A DNA stretch of 64,000 nt, from the NCBI GenBank assembly GCA_028583415.1, contig CM053276.1, forward strand, positions 63,097,510-63,161,509. The letters run 5' to 3'. The stretch comes from Protea cynaroides. Lineage: Eukaryota; Streptophyta; Magnoliopsida; Proteales; Proteaceae. Below the pieces are notes generated by a model that did not search any database, was not told the origin of the DNA, and saw only the letters and a program-made list of their open reading frames with translations. This document shows positions 33,766 to 45,022 of this stretch, one piece after another. Numbering within the stretch: position 1 is the first letter of the stretch; the number at the start of each line of letters is the position of its first letter. The translations under genes were made by a program, and so were the position numbers.

Positions 33766-33887
33766 TCAGCTCCCATAGATGCAGTCATTGCAGATGCAGC
33801 CCTCGTCGTGATCCTCCAAGAGGTCCTCATTGGCAGAGACGTCCTCCACCAGTGGAGACTCCAGGGAGTCGGCCACAGAAAAAGTAC
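33766..33887 (-). CDS. Coding-like exon with CxCxxC peptide in solo LTR
   Basis: After the acceptor TTCTGATGTAG the frame is open for about 40 codons: TFSVADSLESPLVEDVSANE, then DLLEDHDEGCICNDCIYGS and TGA at 33766-33768. The end HDEGCICNDCIY corresponds to HDASCECPFCVY in element B and HDASYECSFCVF in element A, despite little similarity before it. The Cys spacing C-x-C-x2-C is conserved between this copy and B. No in-frame AUG is visible in the presumed leader exon, where a TAA precedes by 8 codons. Marked as CDS only for its coding-like signature; translation is unproven and the function unknown. Confidence 0.4.
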
Positions 33888-35554
33888 CTACATCAGAATC
33901 TAGATAACAAGTATCGATACAAGGGTGAGATCACATCCAAGCTCAATGAGGAATCAAGTATCAAATGCATATGCGAATGGATGCATAAATGTAGTTCGTT
34001 AATTAAGTCTGGTATAATGGTTATGATAGTACCCTCTCGTGATTGCACCCCAGCACCAAACTGAAAGACTTCCAATACTCATGCACAAGGTTGAGTAGAT
34101 GCGATATCCATGGTCCGGAACCTGTGATCTCCCATACACCAAGGAAGAACCACCACGCATGATCCCAGATCAGTGGATCGTCAACCCTGGTATAGGTTCC
34201 GCCCTAGCATCCATAGTCCTTGACTGTTCGGACCCATCCCATTGCACAATAGCATCAGCATAATTGGGGAAGTTCGAACCCGTGGTCCCAGACCGTGACC
34301 CTCCCTCTTTATTGAGCCTATGCTAGTACATAACCCCTTACTAGCAAGGGTTCAGAACAATGGTGTGAATAATATAACCACCTACGTCTTACATGATCAC
34401 ATAAATAAAAGGGCCGCATTCCAGCAGAGATCCCCAACCCCAATACCATAGGCGTATTGTGCCCCTGCTAGAGTGTTAGCTATACAAAGCAGGGTCCATA
34501 TGGCCATACGCCACTAGTACCTCGATGCACGCATGCTACAGAGACTAAACATACTCATACATCACGACATTCATAGTTATAGTTGTATGAAAAATGCATG
34601 AACAGATATTACAAGTATAGATGGCATGTTATAATCCAAACACAGGCATTCACACAATATGTCCATTAGACTACAAATCCAATCCCTCACCTGATGGCAC
34701 AGTAGTACTGAAGTACTAGAAGTCAGCAAAAGACTTCCCCCTGAGATCCCTTATTGGTTTACCTAAACATGTGCATAAGTTTTTATACATTTGTTACGAA
34801 GCTTTTAAACAAGCATGGATGAGTACACAACATCATTATGCGGGTCCCAAGATAAGCTAGGAACCCTACAATTGGTCCCCGAAGGATTTGGATAGTTAAT
34901 TGGACATCTGTTGTCATGGCGGCGAATGGAAGCCCCCCATGATGGTATCCGCCGGCTAGGTCAAATGCCCACAAGGGCCAAGGTGGCGGATGGAAGCCCC
35001 TGGCAGTAGTGTCCTCCAGCTAGTATCCACTGGCTAAGCTAATGCCCATAAAGGCTTTCTGTGAGTGATTCGGCTGATAGAGTCTGTGGGTGCATCCACC
35101 GACTTTGGGTAGTCTCCAGCTCATTAGCCGAATGCACCAACTCATGTCTACCAGCTAAGCTCAGCTCAAAATATGTTAAGTGTGGGTTTTCCGGTGGATC
35201 CATCCACCCGCTACATCTACTGACAAGGCCCATATACTCAACCAAACTGGAGCCGGGTGCAAGGGCTTGCCCTAGCCACCGGCTCGCAGTTGAGTTCGAG
35301 AAACTAGGCACAACCGGAGAAGATGAAATGGAAGGCGAGAAATGGGATCACCTACCTTATACACATCCATAATAAATGGTGGGGAACATTTTCCTCACAC
35401 TTGTGTGGTATTATAGGTTAAACAACACCTCCCTTGGTGGTATGGGTCATCCTTATAGATTCTAGGGTTTTAGATCTTGGCCATAAATGGTAGCCAACAA
35501 CCACCATTAATGGTGGTCTTTAATAGAAGACAAGGAGAGGGAGATGAGACTTAC
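33888..35554 (-). other. Putative LTR-internal leader intron in solo LTR
   Basis: On the minus strand the donor ACTCCCAA|GTAAGTCTC begins at 35554, 126 nt after the TATA box, and the acceptor GATTCTGATGTAG ends at 33888. The length is 1667 bp. The same arrangement in two other families is the main support. Confidence 0.5.
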
Positions 35555-35679
35555 TTGGGAGTTTGGAGTTAGCAACTCCTTAAGTCTTGAGCTTCCACCA
35601 AGTTCCCCTCTAAGCTCCCTCCCAAGCTGCAGCTCCCCTCTTTAATATGGCTAAAACCTTAAATGAGATTTTGGCCTTC

Positions 35680-35687
35680 TATTTATA
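35680..35687 (-). promoter_or_regulatory. TATA box of solo LTR
   Basis: TATAAATA on the minus strand (TTATAAATAGAAGG), about 125 nt before the GTAAGT donor, matching the promoter-to-donor spacing in the LTRs of elements A and B. Confidence 0.65.
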
Positions 35688-35980
35688 ATAAAGAGGAGAT
35701 AGGGTGTTGACACCTGCAGCTAAACCGGCGGCAAGAAGCCAGCTGATCTATCCACTGGTAGGGCTTAAAGGACGGCATATTGTTTCCCGACCCCATTATG
35801 CTGGTGCATATACGAGGCCCTCCTAAGGTCTTCTATGACATTTACAAGTCCGGATAGAATTCCTTACCTAGGATCTGGATAAGAGTGTTAAGTCCACATC
35901 GGGTCTACTAGTTGATGGCGTGGGAAGATCCAGCACACAAAAGTCCAAGTTAGTAGGGGATTTAGGGTGTGTGCCCTACA

Positions 35981-35985
35981 TTTTC
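35981..35985. repeat. Target-site duplication TTTTC, right of solo LTR
   Basis: Matches 33274-33278. Confidence 0.75.
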
Positions 35986-36077
35986 GTTTTCGGATCGCAG
36001 AATACACTAGTAGAACGTGGCCCATTTTGGAACATGATTCTTTGCCTATTATGCATGTTGATCATAGAACAGAAATA

Positions 36078-36082
<5 letters not shown>

Positions 36083-36136
<54 letters not shown>
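36083..36136. repeat. (CT)n microsatellite
   Basis: About 27 uninterrupted CT dinucleotides. Confidence 0.97.
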
Positions 36137-36139
<3 letters not shown>

Positions 36140-36141
<2 letters not shown>

Positions 36142-37735
36142 GGTATATTTGAAAGACGGTCGAAAAATTAGTTATTGAATTGAGAAGATTGAATTTTAGC
36201 CCATTTTCATTCAATGGTAGGAATGCATTCTCTATTCTTAGAAAGCATTTTTAAAAATGGATTCTTAGAATGCATACCAAACACAACCAAAAGTCATATT
36301 TTTTAAATATGGTTTGAAGCTGTCGTCATCACACCGCTTCATTAGGCTTTGTTTTTTTTTTTATGCAAAATATTGGGAAACGAAAATTGTAGGATTTTCC
36401 CCTATTTGCTTTACATAAAATTTAAAAAAAAAAAAAGGAATAGAAATACATTGAAAGTAGGGAAATGCCCCCTAAAAAATTTACTAGTTCTAATTGGTTG
36501 GCATGGGCATAAAAGGAAATGGAAGAGAAATTTTTATACTTAATAATGAAATTTTTGTAATCATTACAGCACATCTACGTAACTAACTCCAAATCATTCC
36601 ATATTTAGTTATAAACTTAAACTTAACTTTGCATCTAAATCCCTAGCATTTAAAAAGTAAAATAAGTTTTACTTCTAATAAGTATCATTACTAAATATGG
36701 TAAAAAATTTAGGTATTTTATACAATCATGTTGTGTCTTAGTTATAAAAGTTTTCTTGTTAACTTCTTTCCCCTTAATATTCCTTGCAACCAAGCTGAGC
36801 TTTAGGAAAATTTTCACGTAAAATATTTTTAGTTACATATAGAGAACACTCAACAAAACAAATAGGGTGTTTAGGAGTCATTACCTCATGATTTCAAGTT
36901 TCTTACACAACCAAAACATGAGTCATATATGTTGTACACTTTGTTATAATTGATAAAGCCCATTAAAATTGTTTAGATGGCAGCAAATGAAGACCTCTCA
37001 AGTCTCAACTCATACCTACTGTGGAGATTCTGAAATTGCTGCATTAATCATCTTGAGAAAAGAACCAATGAATATTTCTAATAAGCTTTTCTTGGCTAGA
37101 CCTGAAATACTCAATTACGAAACAGGCCTTTTGAGCTCTAGATTTTCTGACACAAGTGTGAAGGTTATGGCTGACCAAACAAACAAAGATCTTTCTCTTC
37201 TTTTTTTGTTCCCGTGGGAATTACCTGTCTAGTTTGAGCTCTTTGATAGAACAAAATAATCAAAACAACATGGAGACACAAGATGATGAATTGTTCATAA
37301 CAAAAATATATACAAATGACGGTAGCCTATATTCCATGATATATAAGCATTTAAGGTTAATTACTACCCTATGAAAACTTCTTTTTTTTTAATGATGGAA
37401 CAATATTGTCATCATAACTAAGGTTTTGCTGATGACGGAAATAATATTTTATCGCAAAAAAAATGTCTTAAATAAGTATTTTTCTAGTAAGAATAGACGC
37501 AAACATGCTAATCAATGTAAGTGAGAATTTCAAACATATTTGGACCATGCATGATCAGAAAAGATAGCTTGCAAGAATGTTCCATTGTTTGTAATGGTCA
37601 TCAGTTTTGTCTACCTTAATCTCTTTTAGGGGTTCTCAATCATACACTTAATGATCAATACAAATGGTAAAAAGAGTAAATGTAGGAATCAATCCTGTAA
37701 AGGGGGAAACAAATCTAATCATTTCATGTTAAAGG
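36140..37735. other. AT-rich spacer without recognised genes
   Basis: No element end, RNA gene or supported ORF. A plus-strand 87-codon frame at 36969-37232 has no recognisable motif and is probably chance. Confidence 0.5.
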
Positions 37736-38075
37736 TGTTAGTGATGAAAGCACACACAAGAGAAAATATGAAGTACAAGCAATCACACAAACACAAGGAT
37801 TGTACCATGGTTTAACACCCACCTTCAGTCCAGAGAATCAGAGAAATTTCTTCACCAAGAAATATTCTACACCTCTCTCCACCTCACAAAGTATTTTTTT
37901 TCTTTTGTTTTCTTACGTGAGTTTTTCCCATAGAGACAATATATAAGCTACCTAGAAACCATAACCCTACATAATTATAAATTGAACCTTGTACATGTAA
38001 TGGACCTAAACCTAAATTACAAAAACAACTCCAAGAACTGTGTGAATCCCATATAATACAAGACACAACCCAACA
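37736..38075 (-). repeat. 3' LTR of the reduced Copia element
   Basis: 340 bp, TGTTGGGTTGTG ... CATCACTAACA on the minus strand, preceded by the purine tract CCAAGGTGGAGAATT. Confidence 0.75.
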
Positions 38076-38399
38076 ATTCTCCACCTTGGCTTGGATTCTG
38101 CAAGCCACCTTAAAGAACCCGTGTTGATGTTGATTCTGAAAACTCTTCTATTGTCTCTGTTAAACTGCTACACCCAAACCGGCATAGCCCACACCTTGTC
38201 TGGGTGTCCTATAAAGATCACCGCCACATAATGTGATGTGACTCTACCTCTCCCACTACTACAGCACCATCGAAGAGATTACTTCCACTTACAGGATCCT
38301 AAATGAAAGAAACTCGCTTCTTCTTAGATCTGCACTTGTTCACAACTTGAACTTCTTGCAGTCTCTGTCTTCCATCTGTTCCCCTCGCCTGAGTTTTAA

Positions 38400-38760
38400 C
38401 AGAAGTACCATCTGTTTCAATACTCCCTGCAAGTCTGTACAGATTCCCAACCATCTGTCCCTGCATTACAACCATGGCCCCTATAGGACCTTGAGAACTC
38501 CACCTTCAGATGAGTATCTCTAGCCTCTCGAATTCAATGTTCCTAATAAAATCAGATTCTTTCTTAGATCCAATACATGTCTAACCCTAGTTACAGTTCT
38601 CACAATCCCATCAAACATGTGAATCCTTACAATCCCAATTCTTACAACCCTGCTTTCAGCATCATTTATCATTCTAACCGTAGCCTTATTACATGCATGA
38701 TATGTAGCAAATTATTCTCTAAAATTGAACACATATGAAATAAACAACTTGAACCTAAAA
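38400..38760 (-). pseudogene. Copia protease / pre-integrase region
   Basis: The minus strand reads VRIGIVRIHMFDGIVRTVTR, VRHVLDLRKNLILLGTLNSR and LGICTDLQG, the standard Copia block after the protease active site and before integrase. Stops interrupt. The protease active-site triad itself is not clear. Confidence 0.7.
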
Positions 38761-38761
38761 T

Positions 38762-39300
38762 TCATTCTGAAAAATCCATACCTGATGAAGTAGTGAGATA
38801 GACATCTCTATCACTCCACCTTTTCATGACAATAGCAGTATATGGTTTTTCTTCACTCTCTTTGTCCTCCTTTTCCTTTATATTCTTCCTAAGCTTTAGA
38901 CAATTCATCTTTATATGACCTTCCTCCTCGTAATAACAACAAATTATTTTGGGACCTTGTGAATTAGAACAATCCCTATTTTTACCATAATCTGGTCTCC
39001 AATTTGATCTTCCTCTGCCCTGACCATCATCTATAACCAAGGCATTACCCTCCTTAATTTGACGTCCCATCACCGCTATTTTTCTGGCTTGTCTCATTCA
39101 TCAGCAAAGCAGCAATAACATTGTCAAGTTTGAGAGTATCCTTACCAAACAGCAGTGTAGTCACAACGTGATCAAATGAAGGAGGTAATGAAGCCAACAG
39201 GAGAAGTGCCTTATCTTTTTCTTTGATCTTCACATCAAGAGCAGACAACTCTGTTAAAATTCGATTGAACTCATCAGTATTGTAAGAGTCCTCCCAGGAG
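38762..39300 (-). pseudogene. Copia gag C-terminal part
   Basis: Two overlapping frames give EFNRILTELSALDVKIKEKD, ALLLLASLPPSFDHVVTTLL, FGKDTLKLDNVIAALLMNET, then the zinc knuckle region CCYYEEEGHIKMNC. The knuckle, normally CX2CX4HX4C, has lost its second Cys (Glu). A frameshift near 39070 separates the parts. Confidence 0.8.
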
Positions 39301-39902
39301 TGGGTTCGGATTGGTGGTCCATGACATAAATAAACTAAGATAAACATAAAATTGCTTAGAGAAACAGGTACATTTTTTTCCAACATAATCATTCATAAAA
39401 CCATTTCATAATACAACGAAGTCTTAAACATACATTAACTGTAACATCTGGTGGCTGAATACAATATCCATTACAAACCCTTACTAATCAGATTATAATC
39501 TTTAATATAATTCATAACCAAAAATCATCAGTACCAAAGTGGCCATCAATTCCCCACTTGGACTCTCATCAGTTATCCAACTCATCCTTGCCTCCACTTT
39601 GCTTATTTGTAAAACATGTTCATCAACTGGAATGAGCCTAAGCCCAGTGGAATGATAATCCATCATGGTAGGAAAATACAGGCAAGCATACATAATGGTA
39701 AACATAACTGGATGTATAACATAATCTTGTAAACATAGCTTTTCATGACATGAACAATAAAAAACATATTAAATGAGTTATTTCTAACATATTCCTTTGT
39801 CTGTTTTGACTTAACTACTTATAGTTTCCTTAAATCCTTAGAGCATATCACATTTCATACCTTCACATACCTATGCCATTTCTACTTGTTATCTTCCTTA
39901 AC
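39301..39902. other. Non-coding spacer
   Basis: No gene or element end is recognised between the broken Copia gag and the tandem-repeat region. Confidence 0.4.
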
Positions 39903-40176
39903 TAAGCTCAACGGATATGCCCGTGTCTTGCATATCAATTCTGGATTCAACGGATTTAATCATGTCTTGTCCTACATACTTAGACTCAATGGGTTTTTAC
40001 CGTGTCTTGTCTTACTTACTTAGACTCAACAGGTTCCAATCGTGTCTTATCTTACTTAGACTCAACGGTTTTCAACTGTGTCTTACCTTACTTACTTAGA
40101 CTCAATGGGTTTCAATCGTGTCTTGTCTTACTTATTTAAATTCAACGGATTTCAACCGTATCTTGTTTTACTTACT
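39903..40176. repeat. Degenerate tandem repeat of 40-44 bp
   Basis: Unit built on TTAGACTCAACGGATTTCAA followed by CCGTGTCTTGTCTTACTTAC, about six copies with variable length. The same unit recurs once or twice at 41085-41230. Confidence 0.8.
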
Positions 40177-40544
40177 TTCCCAACATATCTGTGCATTTCT
40201 GCTCCCATATCCTTTGCATAAACTATGCATCATGACCTCTTCCTTACTCATAGTTCATTATCCACCAAGGTTGTGGTAGTCCATTCATAACACTAGGTTC
40301 TACTCTTTCCTATAAAACAGGAGATCATAACCTTACCTGAACATATGAGTTCATAACTTTACTGTATTCCTGAATTCTTAACTTCATTTTCACCTAAGAG
40401 CTCATACACTTGCTTATAACATAAGTTCATCTTTTTGTATTAATATAAAAATTCAGCCCACTTATAATATCAGTTCATTTTGATGCATAAGAACGTATCA
40501 TTTATTTCATTGCATAAAACCTTTCCTTGCTATCCACCTAAATT

Positions 40545-40546
<2 letters not shown>

Positions 40547-40586
<40 letters not shown>
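40547..40586. repeat. (TA)n microsatellite
   Basis: About 20 TA dinucleotides immediately before the 52-bp array. Confidence 0.95.
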
Positions 40587-40589
<3 letters not shown>

Positions 40590-41069
40590 CCGTAGCTTGT
40601 CATCATACTTAGACTCAATGGAATTCACCCATCTTAGGTTACCGTATCTTGCCATCATACTTAGACTCAATGGAATTCACCCCTTTTGGGTTACTGTATC
40701 TTGTCATCATACTTAGACTCAATGGAAATCACCCCTCTTAGGTTATTGTATCTTGCCATTATACATAGACTCAATGGAATTCACCCCTCTCGAGTTACCG
40801 TATCTTGTCATTATACTTAGACTAAACGGAATTCATTCCTCTTGGGTTACCGTATCTTGTCACAATACTTAGACCAATACTTAGACTTAATGGAATTCAC
40901 CCCTCTTGGGTTACCATATCTTGTCATCATACTTAGACTCAATAGAATTCACCCCTCTTGGGTTACCGTATCTTTTCATCATACTTAGACTCAACGGAAT
41001 TCACCCCTCTTGGGTTACCGTATCTTGTCATCATACTTAGACTCAACAGAATTAACCCCTCTTGGGTTA
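40590..41069. repeat. 52-bp tandem array, nine copies
   Basis: Unit CCGTATCTTGTCATCATACT TAGACTCAATGGAATTCACC CCTCTTGGGTTA. Nine units fill 480 bp exactly (9 x 52 plus a 12-bp internal duplication, CCAATACTTAGA, in the sixth). The core TACTTAGACTCAACGGA is shared with the 40-44 bp array upstream. Confidence 0.93.
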
Positions 41070-42689
41070 CCTTATCTTGCCATACTTACTTATTTAGACT
41101 CGACGGATTTCCACTGTGTCTTGTCTTACTTGGTTCCCTAGCATGAATACACATTTCTGTTCACTTACTTCTACATAGGCTATTTGTCTTGCTTACTTAG
41201 ACTCAACAGGTTTCGACCGTGTCTTGTCTTACTTGCATCACTTACAAGATTACATATTTTTGTTTATATTTTTGTTTACTTAACTTTACATAATCTATAT
41301 ATGTATATGTATAACTTAATCAATTCCTTAAACAATAGCTAGCTGTCCACCTTAATTGTGGCAGTCCATACATGATCTTAAATTCCTTTCTTTTGCCCCC
41401 TACCATCGATTCATCACTTTACTTGAACAAACAAGTTCATACTTTTACTTAAGTCCTGAGTTCATAGCCCACTTTCCATTAGGGGTTCTTAATCTTTCAT
41501 AAAATGTGAGTACTCAGCCTTACCTTCACATAGAAGTCTATAACCTTGCTTAAAACATGAATACATAACTATATTTTCACATAAGAGTTCATCTGCAATA
41601 ACTTTTATTATTCAACCTGTTGTCCATGAACCTACATGACAATTGACTATAGCTGTTTTACAATACATCTTGTAGAACAATCCTTACTAGATAAGTTACT
41701 GTTTGGGTACTCCTGTAACCATTCATAGGTGATATTAAAAAAATACTTATCAATGCCTATTTTCTTCATCTCAAGGTCATTCTGCCCATTTACATTCAAC
41801 AACACCTTATAAGTGTTTAAAATCTATCCTTGACTATATTTGCATAATTCATCTCACTGCTGTCCACATGAATATACCACAACTATAAATAAGGACAAAC
41901 TTGCTTAGACATGATAAAAAAAAATGTGATCTACTTTCCTCTTCCTACTGTAAAAAATTTCATATAGCCATTCAAATCAACAACAACAGTGCATAACATG
42001 ATTTAAAACTTTGCATTCATATCCCCACATCAAACTCAAAGATTTACCTCATACCTTAACATTTATATTATTGCCTTTACTAAGAGTACTCATTCCATTA
42101 AGCAATAATATGAAAAACTTCATAAAGGCATTCTCAAGCTTACTAATTCATGCATTATATAGATATAGCCTACTACAAGGGAAGAAAATCACTCACTTTG
42201 TATCCAAAAGTAAACTTCAAGGACTAAGTTTGCTAGCTTTTTTTAGAAAAATCAGCAACTCTAAGCTTAAGAACCTTGCTGCCCCAAAATACAGCTGAAG
42301 CAAACCCCACTAAGATGCCCTCTAACTCAGGTTTCAAAACCTCCTAGTGGAGAGAAAAGATTTTAAAGTAAGTCCAATAAGTAGAGTACTATACTTGTCT
42401 CCGTTTTATACAAACATGGTGTGCTAATTGGGTATCATAGTCCCAAATAAATTACCTTACACAACTCACAGAGCCATTGAAACCCCTTTCCTTGAAACAC
42501 CTCAAGTAAACTTGTCTTTGAGTATTCTATCCAACATCAAAGTATAAGAAACATTTCATAACTTAGTATGTAGTAATTAAAACATATGGGAATGACCCAA
42601 AAACATCCTACTTAACTTCTTTGAGGTTCTGGGGAAGAAACTGCAAGAAAACAACTCAAAACCGCCCAAAAAGGGTGTGTGGTAGTAGA
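41070..42689. repeat. Diverged duplicate of the 40.2-40.5 kb segment and non-coding spacer
   Basis: 41340-41560 (CCACCTTAATTGTGGCAGTCC, TACTTAAGTCCTGAGTTCATA ...) parallels 40260-40450 (CCACCAAGGTTGTGGTAGTCC, CTGTATTCCTGAATTC...), in the same order. This suggests a large, old tandem duplication of about 1.1 kb containing the arrays. No coding region seen. Confidence 0.55.
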
Positions 42690-43040
42690 TAGGGGGTTCT
42701 ATGGGCAACTTTGGTTTTCTTCGTCCACAGTTGGATCACTCTCAAATTTGGATATGCTAACAAGCACCTACTATAGTTCATTTCCTCTAAGTTTGGTGAT
42801 TTTCTAGTGGATGGATATCAAGATAAATCCAATCTTCCATGTTCCTCAAATTCTAAAATGTTTTTTTTTTTTTATCTTCTCTAACAATTTCAGTAAATAG
42901 GGAGTCCTATGAGAAACTTTGGTTTCTTCTTCCACCGTGGATGATTCTCAAATTTGGATATGTATTCAAACATATCCAAAAGTTCATTCCCACAAAGTTT
43001 GAGCACGTTCCAATGGTTAGATTACAAGATACAGTCAATT
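42690..43040. repeat. Two direct copies of a sequence about 205 bp apart
   Basis: GGGTTCTATGGGCAACTTTG... at 42695 and GGAGTCCTATGAGAAACTTT... at 42901 run in parallel through CTCAAATTTGGATATG and the following 80 bp. Confidence 0.75.
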
Positions 43041-43823
43041 TTCTATATAATTTTGGAAAAAATGTATACCTATAAAATTCCATAGTGCAAAGAGGTCTAG
43101 GATGGAGCATATGGATGACCAAATTCTCATGGAAATGGCTCAAAAACCTCCTTATAGTATCAGAGCATCAACCCCTAGGGCCATAAGCAAGACTCCTTGG
43201 CAAAAACTAACCAACCACCCAAAATGAGCTTGCGGTCATTGGTCAGGCATTTTATCAAACACCTAGCAAGCAATAAAATTGCCCACCCCCACACTATAAT
43301 TTCAGTTTTGGCATTGCTTGCCTTTTGGCTGTGTTATCTACATCCAAAACACCAAGAAATTGCATCACAACCTATCCACATCACCTACATTCATTCCTAC
43401 AAGATAACACATCCATTCATTGCATTCTTATTTAAAATTACTTAACCAAAAGTTACAGCAGTTCAACTAACTCAAAGAAGAGAAAAAAAAAATCAATATT
43501 CCAATGCTCATATAAAATCAGCCATTGAAGTTAAACTCTTGCTCTGAATCTCGCAGTGCACTCCCAAAACTAATATGCCATTGAAGATTTATGAAGTCAG
43601 TAGTTCTTATCTTAAGATGATTGAAGACGTCACCAAGATCACACCTTTACACCCTATACGCTGAAACCAAAAATGCCAAGAAGGTGCCCTATCGATTTTG
43701 CTGACTTCACCCCTCTTCAACCTTGATAATTAAGCCAACGTTCCTTACATTTCCTCCCTCAATGAACCAGCAACCATTTTTGACCGTGCAACACCTAAAG
43801 GGCAAAGATTTCTTTAAGTTTAA

Positions 43824-45007
43824 TGATGTAAATTAAATATGTATGTAACCGCAAGTGCACGGTATCATGCAGTAACGGGTCGATCTCAGGGAGGAATCGC
43901 TATTATCCTAACTCAAATAAGGCAAAGCGTACCAAAGGGATTTGATTGAATTAACACCCTAATCACTTCAAATAAAAATTAATCAAGCAATAAAAACAAT
44001 AATAACCAATCATAATGGTACGAAAATTTACAAAACCACTAACCATAAAGTAACACAGATCTATTGCAAGAAATGAACAAAATTAAAAGTAAAAGAATAT
44101 AAGAAAAACTTATCTCGATAGAAAATTTCTCTGTCGTTGCTCGTCGTCTTGTTGTCACTCCAAGGCGATGTACAAACGATTACAAAGGGAGCCTTCTCCC
44201 CTAAATTAAATTAGTAATGGGGTACAACCTATATTTATCTACCCTACTATAGAGTTCTAAATCTAAAATTAAAATTTAAAAAATAAATAAATAAAAATAA
44301 ACTTAAGCAAGAAGAACACAACTTGAAAAGAAAAAAACTAAGAATCTCAAACTCTCTCATAAATTCTCAAAACTAAAAAAAAAAACTCATAATAGAATTC
44401 TTGGATGATTTTCTATTGCTGAGCATCACATATATATACAAGTGAGTAAAGATCACAATTAATCATTACAATTGAATTACAAAAGATTTTGTGGAGATAA
44501 TTTTGGTAAACCGAATTCCAATCTTGTAGGTTCATTGTATATGGACGATTCTTGAGTAGAAAAAATCTTACACCAACTCATCATATCTTTAGCATCATTA
44601 TCTCTTCTTAAAAACTTCAATAATCGATTGGAGCTTTTCATTCATCCATGCCATGTCAATCTTGTAAATTTGATTCCAAATAACTAAGGAATATTTTCTC
44701 AAGAGAATGGAATCTTTCACATGAGATTGGGCTACTCTTTAACTTGGTCCAAGGCTGATCTTATACACAAAATTCGTGGCTCTCCTCATAAAATTCGTCC
44801 TATGCCCGGCTGCTGAGTTGACTGGGTGAGTTAACTGGACAGGAGTACCAAAAATTCATAAAATGATCTTTTCAAGCTCAAATTTCTCCATTCTTTCACC
44901 TACACCCAACAAACATAAAATCAACATTAAATACCTGAGAAGCATCATAAATAGAATAAGAGATGTATATTTTATGCCCTAAATTTACACATAAAATGTG
45001 TTCATCA
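43824..45007 (-). repeat. 3' LTR of Athila element
   Basis: 1184 bp; on the minus strand TGATGAACACATT...TTTACATCA. It closely matches the LTR at 9289-10462. A TATA box lies at 44431-44438 (minus strand GTATATATATG). The possible duplication on the left is TTTAA (43819-43823); its partner is outside the window. Confidence 0.9.
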
Positions 45008-45022
45008 GATTCCCCCACACTT
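45008..45022 (-). other. Polypurine tract of Athila element
   Basis: On the minus strand AAGTGTGGGGGAATC is directly followed by the LTR start TGATGA. A second tract-like AAGTATGGGGGAAGGG lies near 46030, upstream in the non-coding part. Confidence 0.8.

Larger units (their letters stand above)
33279..35980 (-). mobile_element. Solo LTR of a third Tekay-type family
   Basis: The 2702-bp sequence runs TGTCACGACCC...CCCTACA on the plus strand, the reverse of an LTR beginning TGTAGGGCACA and ending GGTCGTGACA, like the TGTAAG...GTGTGACA LTRs of elements A and B. TTTTC flanks both sides, and no internal region is attached, as expected after recombination between two LTRs. On the minus strand it holds a TATA box (35680-35687), a GTAAGT donor (35554), an acceptor (33888) and a coding-like exon (33766-33887), the same layout as the other two Tekay families. 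Confidence 0.85.
37736..39300 (-). mobile_element. Copia element reduced to gag, protease and 3' LTR
   Basis: Minus strand, right to left: gag (to 38762), protease and start of the pre-integrase region (about 38760-38400), then a short stretch leading to the purine tract AAGGTGGAGAATT (about 38076-38090) and a 340-bp LTR (37736-38075) from TGTTGGGTTGTGTC to CATCACTAACA. Integrase, RT and RNase H are missing, so either an internal deletion occurred or this is a non-autonomous family. The right side ends near 39300 with gag already broken and no 5' LTR seen. Confidence 0.75.

Noticed and set aside
35920..36171. 83-codon plus-strand ORF ending in SLSLSL
   Set aside because: Produced by the (CT)n tract at 36083-36136.
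43197..43445. 82-codon plus-strand ORF
   Set aside because: No recognisable motif, in non-coding repeat-rich DNA; length expected by chance.
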